Assembly: GCF_001512285.1 (NCBI RefSeq)
Contig: NZ_LNUV01000006.1
Coordinates: 2,520,342-2,584,341 of the forward strand
DNA: 64,000 nucleotides
Direction: 5' to 3'
Origin: Arthrobacter sp. EpRS71
GTDB lineage: Bacteria; Actinomycetota; Actinomycetes; Actinomycetales; Micrococcaceae
Shown: one piece after another, positions 17,071 to 25,661 of the stretch
Layout of the letters: every line of letters begins with the position of its first letter
How positions within the stretch are numbered: position 1 is the first letter of the stretch
Translations under genes and position numbers: made by a program
Notes under the pieces: generated by a model
Seen by the model: the letters and a program-made list of their open reading frames with translations, nothing else
What the model was told of the DNA's origin: nothing
The model's database searches: none

Positions 17071-17910
17071 TCAGACGTGGTGATGCGACCCGTGGTTGCC
17101 ATGGGATTCCTCGCCGGGCTTGCCCGGACGTGTTCCGGCCTCTGCGGCCAAACCCTCGGCGACGGTAGCTGTGGCCCGGGCCGTGAACGGCGCGGTGATA
17201 ACGGCGCCCTCGTGCTGGAAATCCAGATGCAGACGGTACAAACCAGCTGAAGGTGCGACGGCCATGAATGAGACTTCCGGGCCCGGCGGGGTTGTTCCGT
17301 CACCAGGTTCTCCCTCGGGATGGACATGAAGATAGGCCAGGTCTTCAGCGCGAAGTGCCACCAAATGCCCAAAGGCGCCAAGATATGGCTGCAGATCCGT
17401 CACCGGTTGTCCGTTCCTGGTGACACTGAAGGTAAGTTCGCTCGCCTCTCCGGGAAGGAGCCTGCCCTCAAGCGTGACGGTGTAGCCGCCGACTTCCAGG
17501 CTCTGTCCAATACCGGGAATCGGTTGTGGGATGTACTCGCCGGAGACGGAGGCTTCGATACTCAAAGTCATGGGCCCGTCGTGCCCGGACGGGTTGAAGT
17601 CCGTGAAAATCCGCCAGGGTCCAGGAGTGAATTCCAGATCGATGGTCCACGTCCCCGACTGGTCCCTGATCGGGTGGACATGCTGGAAGCCAGTCATGTC
17701 ACGGCGGATGGCGATCAGGTGCAGTTCTTTCTCATGCGTGGGTGTGAACTCGTTCACCGGCTGTCCGTCAGGGCCAACAATGCGGAAAGTTATCGTCTTT
17801 GTTCCGCTGCCGAGTGGGCGGGAATCGAAATCCAGTGTGTATCCATGCTCCGAGAGCATCAGGCCGCCGGCTCCTTCAACACTGTGGCTGCTGTGGCTGA
17901 TGTCAGTCAT
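17071..17910 (-). CDS. His-rich copper-island protein, paralogue 2 (no signal sequence)
   Basis: A 279-residue protein starting MTDISHSSHSVEGAGG. It has the same two beta-rich repeats as the gene at 10511: HEKELHLIAIRRDMTGFQHVHP, then AYLHVHPEGEP preceded by PYLGAFGHLVALRAEDL. The C-terminus ends GNHGSHHHV. Unlike its paralogue it lacks a signal peptide or membrane anchor, so it appears cytoplasmic, or is exported by another route. ATG 17910 follows GAGGAGA; the frame is open upstream to 18114 through the operator region, which is not expected to be coding. Its promoter contains a CsoR-type box in the spacer. Function not established; copper binding is an inference. Confidence 0.75.
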   Translation of the reverse strand: MTDISHSSHSVEGAGGLMLSEHGYTLDFDSRPLGSGTKTITFRIVGPDGQPVNEFTPTHEKELHLIAIRRDMTGFQHVHPIRDQSGTWTIDLEFTPGPWRIFTDFNPSGHDGPMTLSIEASVSGEYIPQPIPGIGQSLEVGGYTVTLEGRLLPGEASELTFSVTRNGQPVTDLQPYLGAFGHLVALRAEDLAYLHVHPEGEPGDGTTPPGPEVSFMAVAPSAGLYRLHLDFQHEGAVITAPFTARATATVAEGLAAEAGTRPGKPGEESHGNHGSHHHV

Positions 17911-18116
17911 TTCGTCTCCTCTTTTCTGCATTTGACGCTTGCTTGGGAATGTGGTTTTGGACGTATCCACGAGGGGCTGGCAACGGTACTTCGAACCAGC
18001 CGGCGCAGGACGCGGATGCTCGTCCCAACTGTCGGAAACTCGGCCACAACATTTGCCAGTAAATCCACTGCCATTCGTCCGCGCCCTCGCTACTGCTGAT
18101 CCGCCGCTCACCATCT

Positions 18117-18174
18117 ATACCCCCAGGGGGTATTGAATAAAGTGACCATACCCCATGGGGGTATAATTGGCAAG
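18117..18174 (-). promoter_or_regulatory. CsoR-type boxes in the promoter of paralogue 2
   Basis: On the minus strand TTGCCA (18174-18169) and TATGGT (18151-18146) are 17 bp apart, and the spacer contains the box ATACCCCCATGGGGTAT (18165-18149). A second box, TATACCCCCAGGGGGTAT (18117-18134), a perfect palindrome, lies just downstream of the -10, so two repressor sites flank the start point. Confidence 0.75.
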
Positions 18175-18643
18175 ACTGGAATGCGCTGGGTCGAGCATCC
18201 ACGGGCTCATGAAAAAGGAGCAATCTTGAGTTTCCCCGCGCGGAGTTATACCCTTAGGGGGTACCTGTAGTGAAGAGGGAAAGCGAATGAACTGGCCCAA
18301 CAGCGTGACTGTAAGCGTCATCTTGGACTCTCCAGGGCCAAGCCCTGCGCGATGGTCGCCGCGCTGGCCAATCCCAAGTACCGGCTCTGGTGCGGCATGA
18401 TCTCCGTATTCACGCCATTTAAGGGCGGGGCAGCTGAATCGTCCACCCCTTGCCCCGGCACCCTGCACGAGCCCGGAAGCGAAAACCTCGCAAGTACCAT
18501 GAATAGGGCGATTCGCTGGGCGTCGGCCTGTCTTTTCCGGTGCATGGTCGAACTGACAGTGAAATCTCTGGAAAACGGATCACCCCGCGACGGCACGGGA
18601 TCCTCGCACCCACTACCATCTACGGCTACCCCAAAGGAATAGA
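18175..18643 (+). promoter_or_regulatory. Third CsoR-type box and csoR2 upstream region
   Basis: A box ATACCCTTAGGGGGTAC lies at 18248-18264, downstream of a weak TTGAGT (18225-18230). The remaining 380 bp up to csoR2 hold only short frames. One plus-strand frame, 18352-18642, has 96 codons but no family features. This may be a long leader or decayed coding sequence. Confidence 0.5.
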
Positions 18644-18976
18644 ATGACCACCAAACAGCTGCCTCCAAGCCCCGAAGCAGGGGCCGAGAGCCACGCAAAC
18701 CACGGCTATATCACCGACAAAGAGCGGTACTTGGCGCGCCTCAAGCGGATAGAGGGCCAGGCGCGGGGGATCGCGCGGATGGTCGACGAGGAACAATACT
18801 GCATTGATATCCTTACCCAAGTTTCAGCGCTGACCTCGGCCCTGCGCGGCGTGGCCCTGGGGCTGCTCGATGACCACATGAAGCACTGCGTTCTCGATGC
18901 CGCCCAACTCGGCGGAGACGCAGCCGAGGCCAAGCTGCAAGAAGCCTCCGATGCCATCGCCCGCTTCGTCCGGTAG
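18644..18976 (+). CDS. csoR: CsoR-family copper-sensing repressor 2
   Basis: A 110-residue DUF156 protein with Cys53 (QYCIDILTQ), His78 and Cys82 (DDHMKHCV), the Cu(I)-sensor triad. It closely matches the repressor at 14246 in the core (RYLARLKRIEGQARGIARM), but the N-terminal tails differ. Two paralogous sensors on one island may divide the seven or so boxes between them or form mixed tetramers. It lies downstream of a CsoR-type box, so it is probably autoregulated. Confidence 0.92.
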   Translation: MTTKQLPPSPEAGAESHANHGYITDKERYLARLKRIEGQARGIARMVDEEQYCIDILTQVSALTSALRGVALGLLDDHMKHCVLDAAQLGGDAAEAKLQEASDAIARFVR

Positions 18977-19137
18977 CTGCACGAAGCGCTGAGTAGGCCG
19001 CCCCCCCAGAGCCTGCAACCCCGGCAGGGTGCATATTGAGCCTTGCCCCCTGGGAGTGCCCGTGATTCAAAGACACGAATGGTCCGCCCACTCGCCCGGG
19101 GTGGAGCCCGCTCGGCTTAACTGCCACGACCATCGAG

Positions 19138-19653
19138 TCAGAGCGTGGATTGGGTGCCGGCCTGCTGCCGCTTCTTCTGCCCGTAGCGGGTCATCCCGCG
19201 GGGCTTGTAAACAGCGAGGATGGTGGCCAGCACCAACACGACGAGAGCCCCGCAAGTGTGCAGCAGTGCGGAGGGCATCTGCACTCCGGACATGACCGGG
19301 TCCGCTGCGATCTTCGCCAAGGGATCGATGGTGTGGGTGTAGAGGACGAGTACAAGGGTGGCGACGGAGGTGAGGATAAGCTTCAACAGGACCCAGTAAT
19401 GCTGAAAGAGTCCCCATTTTGTTCCAAGGGTCAGGGCTGTTCCGGTCAGTAGGGAACCCAGGGCCAGCGGAATAAGCAGCGACCACACTGTAGCGTCCAG
19501 ACCCAGCCATAGTAGTCGTCCCAGTTCTGGCTGTTTTCCGCTGAGCGCTGCGATGTCGAGGACCACGAACACGGCAACTGAGCCGGCCCAACCCAACGAA
19601 CAAATGACGTGCAACGTCAGCAGAAACTTCCTGATGGCGACGCTGAGGACCAT
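19138..19653 (-). CDS. Four-helix integral membrane protein (DUF2269-like)
   Basis: A 171-residue membrane protein with four hydrophobic helices: FLLTLHVICSLGWAGSVAVF, LLIPLALGSLLTGTALTL, ILTSVATLVLVLYT and ALVVLVLATILAV. The first helix carries LHVICSLGWAG, similar to the LHvlga..w.G start of DUF2269-type proteins, where a His could bind haem or metal. The C-terminus is basic. It follows a small one-helix protein gene after 6 bp in an operon divergent from a TetR gene, whose palindromic operator lies in the shared promoter. Function unknown. Confidence 0.75.
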   Translation of the reverse strand: MVLSVAIRKFLLTLHVICSLGWAGSVAVFVVLDIAALSGKQPELGRLLWLGLDATVWSLLIPLALGSLLTGTALTLGTKWGLFQHYWVLLKLILTSVATLVLVLYTHTIDPLAKIAADPVMSGVQMPSALLHTCGALVVLVLATILAVYKPRGMTRYGQKKRQQAGTQSTL

Positions 19654-19659
19654 CAGAGG

Positions 19660-19917
19660 CTACGCTGCACTGACAAGAAGCCCAGGCTCCGTGGGACGGC
19701 CACCTGATGTCGCGCTTGTTGTACTCTCCTGGGTGCCGAGCCCGAATCCGTGCCTGCCCGGCCCGTGCTCTCCACCGCTAAGGACCATTACGGCTACAGC
19801 CACCAAAAGCAGGATGCCAGCGACGATGGCTGAGACCTTAACCCACCGGGGCGGCCCCGTGAACGTGTCCGTCTTCTCGCCCCTGTTTCCCGTCGGAACT
19901 CCCGAACCTTCGCTCAT
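19660..19917 (-). CDS. Small single-pass membrane protein
   Basis: An 85-residue protein: a polar N-terminus (MSEGSGVPTGNRGEK), one membrane helix (VSAIVAGILLLVAVAVMVLS, about residues 27-48) and a Gly/His/Ser-rich outer segment (GGEHGPGRHGFG). Shine-Dalgarno AGGAGAG precedes ATG 19917. It is the first gene of the operon with the four-helix membrane protein, and its start is about 45 bp from the TetR-type operator. The His-containing tail could bind copper; this is only suggested by context. Confidence 0.7.
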   Translation of the reverse strand: MSEGSGVPTGNRGEKTDTFTGPPRWVKVSAIVAGILLLVAVAVMVLSGGEHGPGRHGFGLGTQESTTSATSGGRPTEPGLLVSAA

Positions 19918-19962
19918 CGCGCTCTCCTGCCCTCGCCCGTTGCGACATGCAATTCTTCTTTA

Positions 19963-19979
19963 CGAGACAGTATGTCTCG
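19963..19979. promoter_or_regulatory. TetR-type operator palindrome
   Basis: CGAGACA (19963-19969) and TGTCTCG (19973-19979) form a perfect 7-bp inverted repeat with a 3-bp centre. It lies between the divergent small-membrane-protein operon and the TetR gene and covers an upstream ATG (19972), which argues that the regulator starts at 20026. Confidence 0.75.
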
Positions 19980-20025
19980 GAAGCGTCAATCTGTCTACGT
20001 AGATGACAAAGCGTATGATCTATGC

Positions 20026-20610
20026 ATGCCGAAGCTGTGGAATGAAACCATCGAAGAGCATCGAGGAGCCGTAAGGGACGCCATCTTGAATGCCGTCGCC
20101 GGCGTTGTTGCTGATCATGGTCTATCCGGGGTGACGATGTCGCAACTAGCCCAGGACGCCGGCATCGGACGGGCGACGCTGTATAAGTATTTTCCCGATG
20201 TGGAGGCGGTCCTGGACGCGTGGCATGAGCGCCACATCAGTTCCCACCTGCAGCAGCTCGCCCGGATCAGAGACAGCACTGCCGGGGGTCCATGGCGGAC
20301 GCTCGAAGAGGTCCTGGGCGCCTACGCGCTGATTGCTCACACCGGACATGGCGGCGAACAGGCGATGCGGCTGCATACCCGTCCACACGTCGGCCACGCC
20401 GAACAACACCTCACCGGTTTCCTGACAGATTTGCTGGTCGAGGGCGTGAAAGAGGGCGTGGTCCGGACTGATACTGCCCCTGAGGCGTTGGCGGCTTACT
20501 GCCTGCACGCCTTGGGGGCGGCATCGGGGAGGGCCCCTGCTGACGTGCGACGGCTCGTCGGGATCACCATGACCGGGCTACGGCCTGAGGTTCAGCAGTC
20601 CACCATGTGA
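20026..20610 (+). CDS. TetR-family transcriptional regulator
   Basis: A 194-residue repressor. The N-terminal helix-turn-helix is VADHGLSGVTMSQLAQDAGIGRATLYKYF, preceded by AVRDAILNAVAGV, a classic TetR start. The ligand-binding half is helical, with no family-specific motif. ATG 20026 is preferred over ATG 19972 because the operator palindrome overlaps the latter. It probably represses itself and the divergent membrane-protein operon. The inducer is unknown. It is convergent with the copper-storage gene, whose stop is 2 bp away. Confidence 0.9.
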   Translation: MPKLWNETIEEHRGAVRDAILNAVAGVVADHGLSGVTMSQLAQDAGIGRATLYKYFPDVEAVLDAWHERHISSHLQQLARIRDSTAGGPWRTLEEVLGAYALIAHTGHGGEQAMRLHTRPHVGHAEQHLTGFLTDLLVEGVKEGVVRTDTAPEALAAYCLHALGAASGRAPADVRRLVGITMTGLRPEVQQSTM

Positions 20611-20611
20611 T

Positions 20612-21022
20612 TCAGGTGAGAGTGGAAAGCAGGTTCGCGCAGGCGGTCTCGCAGCGCCGGCAGGCCTCAGCACAGATTTTGCAGTGTTCGTGCATGTCGG
20701 CGTGCTGCTCGCATTCTTCGGCGCAAACGGTGCAGGCGGTCCGGCAGGCTTCGAGCATTGCGCGGACAATGTTTGTGTTGGTGTCGGTTTGGCGACTGAG
20801 GATGGTGCCTGTGGCCCCACAGATATCGGCACAGTCCAGGTCGGTGCGGATACAGGTGGTCAGTTCGGCGACCATGTCTTCACCAAGACAGGCGTCGGCG
20901 CAGGAACTGCACACTTGGGCGCATTCAAAGCAGGCCGCGATACATTCGGCAAGTTTCTCCTTGTCCATGCCGCCCGCGGCTCCTGGGTGGGAATTGATCA
21001 TCGCGCTGATGTGGTGGGTCAT
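20612..21022 (-). CDS. Four-helix-bundle copper-storage protein (Csp family)
   Basis: A 136-residue protein with about 18 cysteines spaced on helices: CIAACFECAQVCSSCADAC, CIRTDLDCADIC, ACRTACTVCAEEC and HCKICAEACRRCETAC. This is the Csp/YhjQ (DUF326) pattern, in which Cys side chains line a four-helix bundle and hold many Cu(I) ions. There is no Tat or Sec signal, so it is of the cytosolic Csp3 type. ATG 21022 follows AGGAGCTGGCA; the frame upstream to 21079 lacks a better start. It buffers copper next to the efflux genes. Confidence 0.92.
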   Translation of the reverse strand: MTHHISAMINSHPGAAGGMDKEKLAECIAACFECAQVCSSCADACLGEDMVAELTTCIRTDLDCADICGATGTILSRQTDTNTNIVRAMLEACRTACTVCAEECEQHADMHEHCKICAEACRRCETACANLLSTLT

Positions 21023-21144
21023 TGCCAGCTCCTGTCCGGGATGGGCGTGAAGGCCGGTGGACCCGGCCATCACGCCCACCCTAGACCTGGTCCATGCAGC
21101 CCGCCAGATGCCATTCCTCAGCCTGGTCGGAGGTGGTCATCGGT

Positions 21145-22023
21145 TCAGACTGCGTCCATGGGGCGGAAACTTGTGCCGCCGTCCGTGGACACAACGATCC
21201 CGTCGGAAGTGGCGGCCCAGATCCAAGGTTTCCCATCTTTGCCCTTGAGTGCTGCTATGGCCATCACCTCACCATCGACCCGGCCCTGCTTTGTCCAGCT
21301 CGCACCGGCGTCTGCCGAATAGTACGTGGTCCCGTCAGGGGCGACCCCGGCTGCTTCGTCGGGGTTGGCGAAGGCGGCGTATTGGATCACCGGTCCAGCC
21401 TTGTCGAGCGACCAGGTGGCTCCGCCGTCGGTGGAGCGCTGGATTCCCTCGGTGGTGGTGCCCAGTACTGTGTCGCTGTCCGGGTGGCCGGCCAGGACTG
21501 CCGGTGCGAACCCGGCGGCCACGGTGTTCCAGGTTTGACCGTCTGCGCTTTGGCGTAATTCACCGTCGTACGCGAGGATCCCGGTTTTGGTGGCGGTCAT
21601 GGCGTGGAAGTCGGACTGGCCTTGCCGTGAGAGTTTCTCCCAGCTCTGTCCTCCGTCGGAGGACTTGAGGAGCCCGAGTGGATTGGGCAGGTCAGATCCG
21701 GGACCGGGGTGCCCGGAGGCGTAAAAAATCCCGTCCTTTCCAGCGGTGAAGCCCATCAGGTCGTTCGTGCCACCGATCTTTGTGGCAGGCTGCTTGGTCA
21801 CGTCGAAGAGCCCGTCATGGGTGGCCAGGAGTACCTGACTGGTGTCGGGGTTCACGGTCAAGCCGTGGACGTGGCTGCTGGGCAGGGCCTTGTCGCTTGG
21901 TTCGATCGTGGGCGCTGTGGTCGTGGGTGGGCTGGTCGGGGTGCAGGCTGTCAGGGCAAGGATCAGCGCTGCGCCGGACAGCAGGACGCGGCGTCGCCAC
22001 GCCGCAGGAGTGAAGGAATGCAT
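21145..22023 (-). CDS. F510_1955-type BNR-repeat lipoprotein
   Basis: A 292-residue lipoprotein: signal RRVLLSGAALILALTAC with a lipobox Cys, then a beta-propeller-like body with BNR/Asp-box repeats (SSDGGQSW, STDGGATW, SADAGASW, STDGGTSF). The start SSHVHGLTVNPDTSQVLLATHDGLF matches the family called F510_1955 glycosylhydrolase-like, often found next to DUF305 and copper genes; hydrolase activity is unproven. ATG 22023 follows GGAG. The gene is in tandem with the DUF305 gene, 88 bp downstream of it, and is likely secreted and co-regulated. Confidence 0.82.
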   Translation of the reverse strand: MHSFTPAAWRRRVLLSGAALILALTACTPTSPPTTTAPTIEPSDKALPSSHVHGLTVNPDTSQVLLATHDGLFDVTKQPATKIGGTNDLMGFTAGKDGIFYASGHPGPGSDLPNPLGLLKSSDGGQSWEKLSRQGQSDFHAMTATKTGILAYDGELRQSADGQTWNTVAAGFAPAVLAGHPDSDTVLGTTTEGIQRSTDGGATWSLDKAGPVIQYAAFANPDEAAGVAPDGTTYYSADAGASWTKQGRVDGEVMAIAALKGKDGKPWIWAATSDGIVVSTDGGTSFRPMDAV

Positions 22024-22111
22024 GAGAGAGCTCCAAGGGGGGGGCAAGGGAACGCGGAAGGGAGGGCCGGCCCCGCGTGATTGGTGCAGGACCGGCCCCG
22101 TCAGGGAGTGG

Positions 22112-22729
22112 CTAGAGGCTGGCCAGCAGTGTCTGCATTTCCTTGATCTCGGTTTCCTGGGCAATGACGATGTCCTTGCTCAGCTGGACAGCTGCGGTGT
22201 CTTTGCCGTCCGTGGTCTCGGTCTTGGCCATGGTCACTGCGCCCTCGTGGTGAGCGATCATCTGGGTCAGGAACAGCTTCGCAGCTTCCACACCTTGGGC
22301 AGCTTCCAGCTTGGTCATGTCCTCGGCGCCCATCATGCCGTCCATGCTGTGCCCGGTGGGCATCTGCGTGGCTTCACCCCAACTCTGCAACCAGCCGGTC
22401 ATCTTCTCGATCTCCGGTCCTTGCGCGTCCTTGATGCGGGTGGCCAGGGCGGTGACCTCGACGGGGATATCCTGCTTCTTGAGGATCATGTCGCTCATCT
22501 CCACGGCCTGGGTGTGATGCGGAATCATCATCTGGGCAAACATCACGTCAGCGGAGTTATGAGCCCCGGCTGAGGCCGGGGTTGACGGGCTGGACGAGCC
22601 GCTGCCGTGGTCCATACCAGGCATGGAGGTCGCTGAGGAGCCGGAACTGCCGGAGGAACCGCAGCCCGCGAGGGCGATCACCGCGGCGACGGCAGTAGTT
22701 GCGAGAGGTAAAAACTTCTTCGTGTTCAT
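22112..22729 (-). CDS. DUF305 (CopM-type) lipoprotein
   Basis: A 205-residue secreted lipoprotein: signal ATTAVAAVIALAGC, then a Ser/Met/His linker (SMPGMDHGSGSSSP) and a DUF305 four-helix domain. DUF305 signatures are VMFAQMMIPHHTQAVEMSDM and FLTQMIAHHEGAVTMAK, where His and Met side chains bind copper; a GHSMDGMMG loop adds further ligands. The family includes the cyanobacterial CopM copper-binding protein. ATG 22729 follows AAGGACC. It acts outside the membrane to sequester copper. Confidence 0.9.
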   Translation of the reverse strand: MNTKKFLPLATTAVAAVIALAGCGSSGSSGSSATSMPGMDHGSGSSSPSTPASAGAHNSADVMFAQMMIPHHTQAVEMSDMILKKQDIPVEVTALATRIKDAQGPEIEKMTGWLQSWGEATQMPTGHSMDGMMGAEDMTKLEAAQGVEAAKLFLTQMIAHHEGAVTMAKTETTDGKDTAAVQLSKDIVIAQETEIKEMQTLLASL

Positions 22730-22873
22730 CACTATCAGGTCCTTCAAAGTTGTTTTCGGGGACGCAAAGGCGTCCATAAAAAGGGGGGAAGCCATCAAAG
22801 ATGCGCCGGAAGGACAGGTTCCCTTCCGGGTCGCAAGGAATGTCCCGGTTTCAGGCCGGGCGACTCCGACCGT

Positions 22874-23353
22874 CTATGTTCTGCTGATGGAAAGCTCACC
22901 CGGTGAAGGACTGCCGGGACGGTAGGGCCACTGGTTCCAGACCAGGGTGGTGGAGGCGTGCGCCTGGGCCGCCAACGAGGGCGTCTCGGCGGGTACCGGC
23001 GCAGCAAGGACACCGGCTGCCGCGGAGGGGATACAGGCCGCGCTCATAAAATGCTCGCTGGAGCAGCCCCCTGAGCAAGAGCATTGAGCCGGGGAGGCTG
23101 CGCCGTTAGCGACAGGCAACTCCTGCAGGGAACCGGGCCCGGATGATGAGGACTGGTGTCCGACGTGCCCTGACGTGACAGGAGCCGACGCGGCCCGGAC
23201 AGACAGGTCTCCGGGAATCGTCGCGCTCGAGTGCGCTGAGTGGGTCCCGGTCATGACGTGCATGCCCAGGATTCCGGTGATGATGGCCAGGACCGCGGCC
23301 AGCAGTGTCGCCGTGAGCAGGGCGGATCCCGCGATGGTGCGTTGTGCGGCCAT
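22874..23353 (-). CDS. DUF6153-type secreted Cys/His protein
   Basis: A 159-residue exported protein. After MAAQRT comes one hydrophobic helix (ALLTATLLAAVLAIITGILG), then GMHVMTGTHSAHSS and a Cys-rich section QCSCSGGCSSEHF, followed by an Ala-rich tail with VWNQWPYRPG. The layout matches the actinobacterial DUF6153 family, which I recall from copper-linked loci; function is not known. His, Met and CxCxxxC are potential copper ligands. ATG 23353 is chosen over the upstream 23401. It sits between copB and the DUF305 gene on the same strand. Confidence 0.7.
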   Translation of the reverse strand: MAAQRTIAGSALLTATLLAAVLAIITGILGMHVMTGTHSAHSSATIPGDLSVRAASAPVTSGHVGHQSSSSGPGSLQELPVANGAASPAQCSCSGGCSSEHFMSAACIPSAAAGVLAAPVPAETPSLAAQAHASTTLVWNQWPYRPGSPSPGELSISRT

Positions 23354-23451
23354 GCTGGTCTCCCTCCCTGCGTACTGGTTCTTCAAGGCTACCGGCACCA
23401 ACGCCGGGGTCCGCGGGGGACGGGTGCGTCGGTGCCGGTGGCACTAAGTGG

Positions 23452-25596
23452 TCAACGAACCTGCGAGGGGTTCAGTTTCACTCGCCGGAGTAGTTGGGCG
23501 TTGAGGGCGACCACAATCGTGGAAACGGACATCAGCACCGCCCCGGCCGCCGGGGACAGGACAACCCCGGCGAAAGCCAGGACGCCAGCGGCCAGCGGGA
23601 CGGCTATGACGTTGTACCCGGTGGCCCAGACAAGGTTCTGCCACATTTTGGTGTAGCTCGCCCTGGACAGATCCACCATGGACAGCACTGCCCGGGGGTC
23701 GTTGCCGGCCAGGATGACCCCGGCCGACTCCATGGCAACGTCCGTGCCGGCGCCAATCGCGATGCCCACCTCTGCCCGGGCAAGTGCCGGGGAGTCGTTG
23801 ACCCCGTCCCCGACCATGGCCACTTTCAGGCCCCGCGCCTGCAGCTGGGCTACCTTCTTGTCCTTGTCGGCCGGAAGCACCTCCGCGAAAACCTCATCAA
23901 TGTTCAGTTCCGCGCCCACTGCCGTCGCGACCTGCTGCGCGTCGCCGGTGATCATGGCTACCTTGATGCCCCTGCTTTGCAGCGCTGCCACGGCCTGCCG
24001 GGACTCGGGCCGGATCGCGTCCTCAAGACTGACCGCGCCCAATATGCGGTCCCCGTCGATGACGTGCAGCACGGCAGCTCCCCGGCCCATCCACTCCCGG
24101 GTCGAAGCGGCCAGGGATTCCGGCTCGCTCAGCCCCAGTTCGCGCAAGAGCGCCGGGCCACCGACCTGGACGGTGCGCCCGTCAACCGTGGCCCGTACAC
24201 CCCGGCCGGTCATGGAAGAGAAGCCCGCAGCGGGCGGGAGGTCCAGGTTTTTGCTCTGGGCAGCCCGGACGATGGCCCGCGCCACGGGGTGTTCGCTGTC
24301 GGACTCCACTGCCGCTGCCAGGGCCAAGAGATCATCAGCGGCACCGCCGTCGATGGTTGCCACGTTCCTTACCTCGGGTTCTCCCTTGGTCAGGGTGCCG
24401 GTTTTGTCGAACAGGACGACGTCGATGGTGCGCATCCGCTCCAGGGCGATCCGGTTCTTGATCAGCACCCCGGCCTTGGCGGCCTGTTCAGTGGAAATCG
24501 CAATCACCAGTGGAATGGCCAGGCCGAGCGCGTGCGGGCAGGCGATCACCAGCACAGTCACGGTCCGTGTCACCGCTTCGGGCAGGCTTCCCAGCAGGAT
24601 CCACGCAATGAACGTGATCACCCCGGCGAGGGTTGCGAAGTAGAACAGGAACGCTGCTGCCCGGTCCGCGAGGGCCTGGGCCTTGGAAGAAGAGGCCTGG
24701 GCTTCGGCTACGAGCCGTTGGATGCCGGCCAGCGCCGTGCCATCACCGACGGCTGTCACGGTGACCCGGACTGTGTTGTCGGTGGCAACGGTCCCGGCCA
24801 CGACCGGGTCACCTTCAGCGCGCAGCACTGTTTTGGATTCACCGGTGATCATTGATTCATCGAACTCGGCGCGTCCGTCAACGATGGTGCCGTCGGCGGG
24901 CATCCGGGCCCCGGACCGGACCAGGACGACGTCCCCTTCCCTCAGTTCGGACACCGGGACGGTTTCCACGCCGGCATCGGTGACCCGTTCGGCTTCGTCC
25001 GGAAGGAGGGCCGCGAGGGCGTCCAATGCGCCTTGTGCGGACCCGAGAGCTCTCATTTCGATCCAGTGGCCAAGCAGCATGATGGCAACCAGCAATGCCA
25101 GTTCCCACCAGAAGTCCAGATCGAAGTTCCCGATCCGCAGGGTGGTGGCCCAGGACGCGACGAACGCGACAGTGATGGCCATGGAAATCAGCAGCATCAT
25201 CCCGGGCTGCCGGTTCTTCAATTCATTGATCCCGCCCTTGAGGAACGGCTGTCCTCCGTAGAGGAAGATCACCGTACCCAGGACCGGTGGGATCCAGGCC
25301 GAGCCCGGGAACTCCAGGGGCATGTACCCCAGCAGGTGCCCGAACATCGGGCTGAAATACACGACCGGGACCGAGAGTGCCAGCGTCAGCCAGAACCTGT
25401 CCTTGAACATTGCCGTGCTGTGCCCGGCATGCTGTCCGTGGCTGTGCACGGCATGATCGTCGGCCCCGTCGTGTCCCTGATGGCCGTGTTTTTGATGTTG
25501 TGGTGCCGCGCTGGTGGCGTGGTGTTCGGTGAAGTCCGCTTCGGCTTCGCCGACAGGGGCATGGTGCCCTGCGGGGTGATGGGAGTGCTCTGTCAT
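23452..25596 (-). CDS. copB: Copper-translocating P1B-3 ATPase CopB
   Basis: A 714-residue P-type ATPase. The N-terminus is a 60-residue His-rich tail (HHPAGHH, HQKHGHQGHDG, HSHGQHAGHS) in place of an HMA domain. The membrane motif is ACPHALGLAIPLV, the CPH of the P1B-3 class associated with Cu(II)/Cu(I) export. FDKTGTLTKGEP is the phosphorylation site, SEHPVARAI the nucleotide-domain loop and MVGDGVNDSPAL the hinge. ATG 25596 follows GGAGGAG. It is downstream of an HMA gene with a CsoR-type promoter, so the two probably form one copper-induced transcript. Confidence 0.95.
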   Translation of the reverse strand: MTEHSHHPAGHHAPVGEAEADFTEHHATSAAPQHQKHGHQGHDGADDHAVHSHGQHAGHSTAMFKDRFWLTLALSVPVVYFSPMFGHLLGYMPLEFPGSAWIPPVLGTVIFLYGGQPFLKGGINELKNRQPGMMLLISMAITVAFVASWATTLRIGNFDLDFWWELALLVAIMLLGHWIEMRALGSAQGALDALAALLPDEAERVTDAGVETVPVSELREGDVVLVRSGARMPADGTIVDGRAEFDESMITGESKTVLRAEGDPVVAGTVATDNTVRVTVTAVGDGTALAGIQRLVAEAQASSSKAQALADRAAAFLFYFATLAGVITFIAWILLGSLPEAVTRTVTVLVIACPHALGLAIPLVIAISTEQAAKAGVLIKNRIALERMRTIDVVLFDKTGTLTKGEPEVRNVATIDGGAADDLLALAAAVESDSEHPVARAIVRAAQSKNLDLPPAAGFSSMTGRGVRATVDGRTVQVGGPALLRELGLSEPESLAASTREWMGRGAAVLHVIDGDRILGAVSLEDAIRPESRQAVAALQSRGIKVAMITGDAQQVATAVGAELNIDEVFAEVLPADKDKKVAQLQARGLKVAMVGDGVNDSPALARAEVGIAIGAGTDVAMESAGVILAGNDPRAVLSMVDLSRASYTKMWQNLVWATGYNVIAVPLAAGVLAFAGVVLSPAAGAVLMSVSTIVVALNAQLLRRVKLNPSQVR

Positions 25597-25661
25597 GGTG
25601 TGCTCCTCCAGTGACGGCCGCGCAGCCATCATTAAGGGCGCGCAGGGCCGTGGTTTTGGGA

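Noticed and set aside
18352..18642. A 96-codon frame before the second csoR gene
   Set aside because: No ribosome site and no family features; region is more likely leader sequence.
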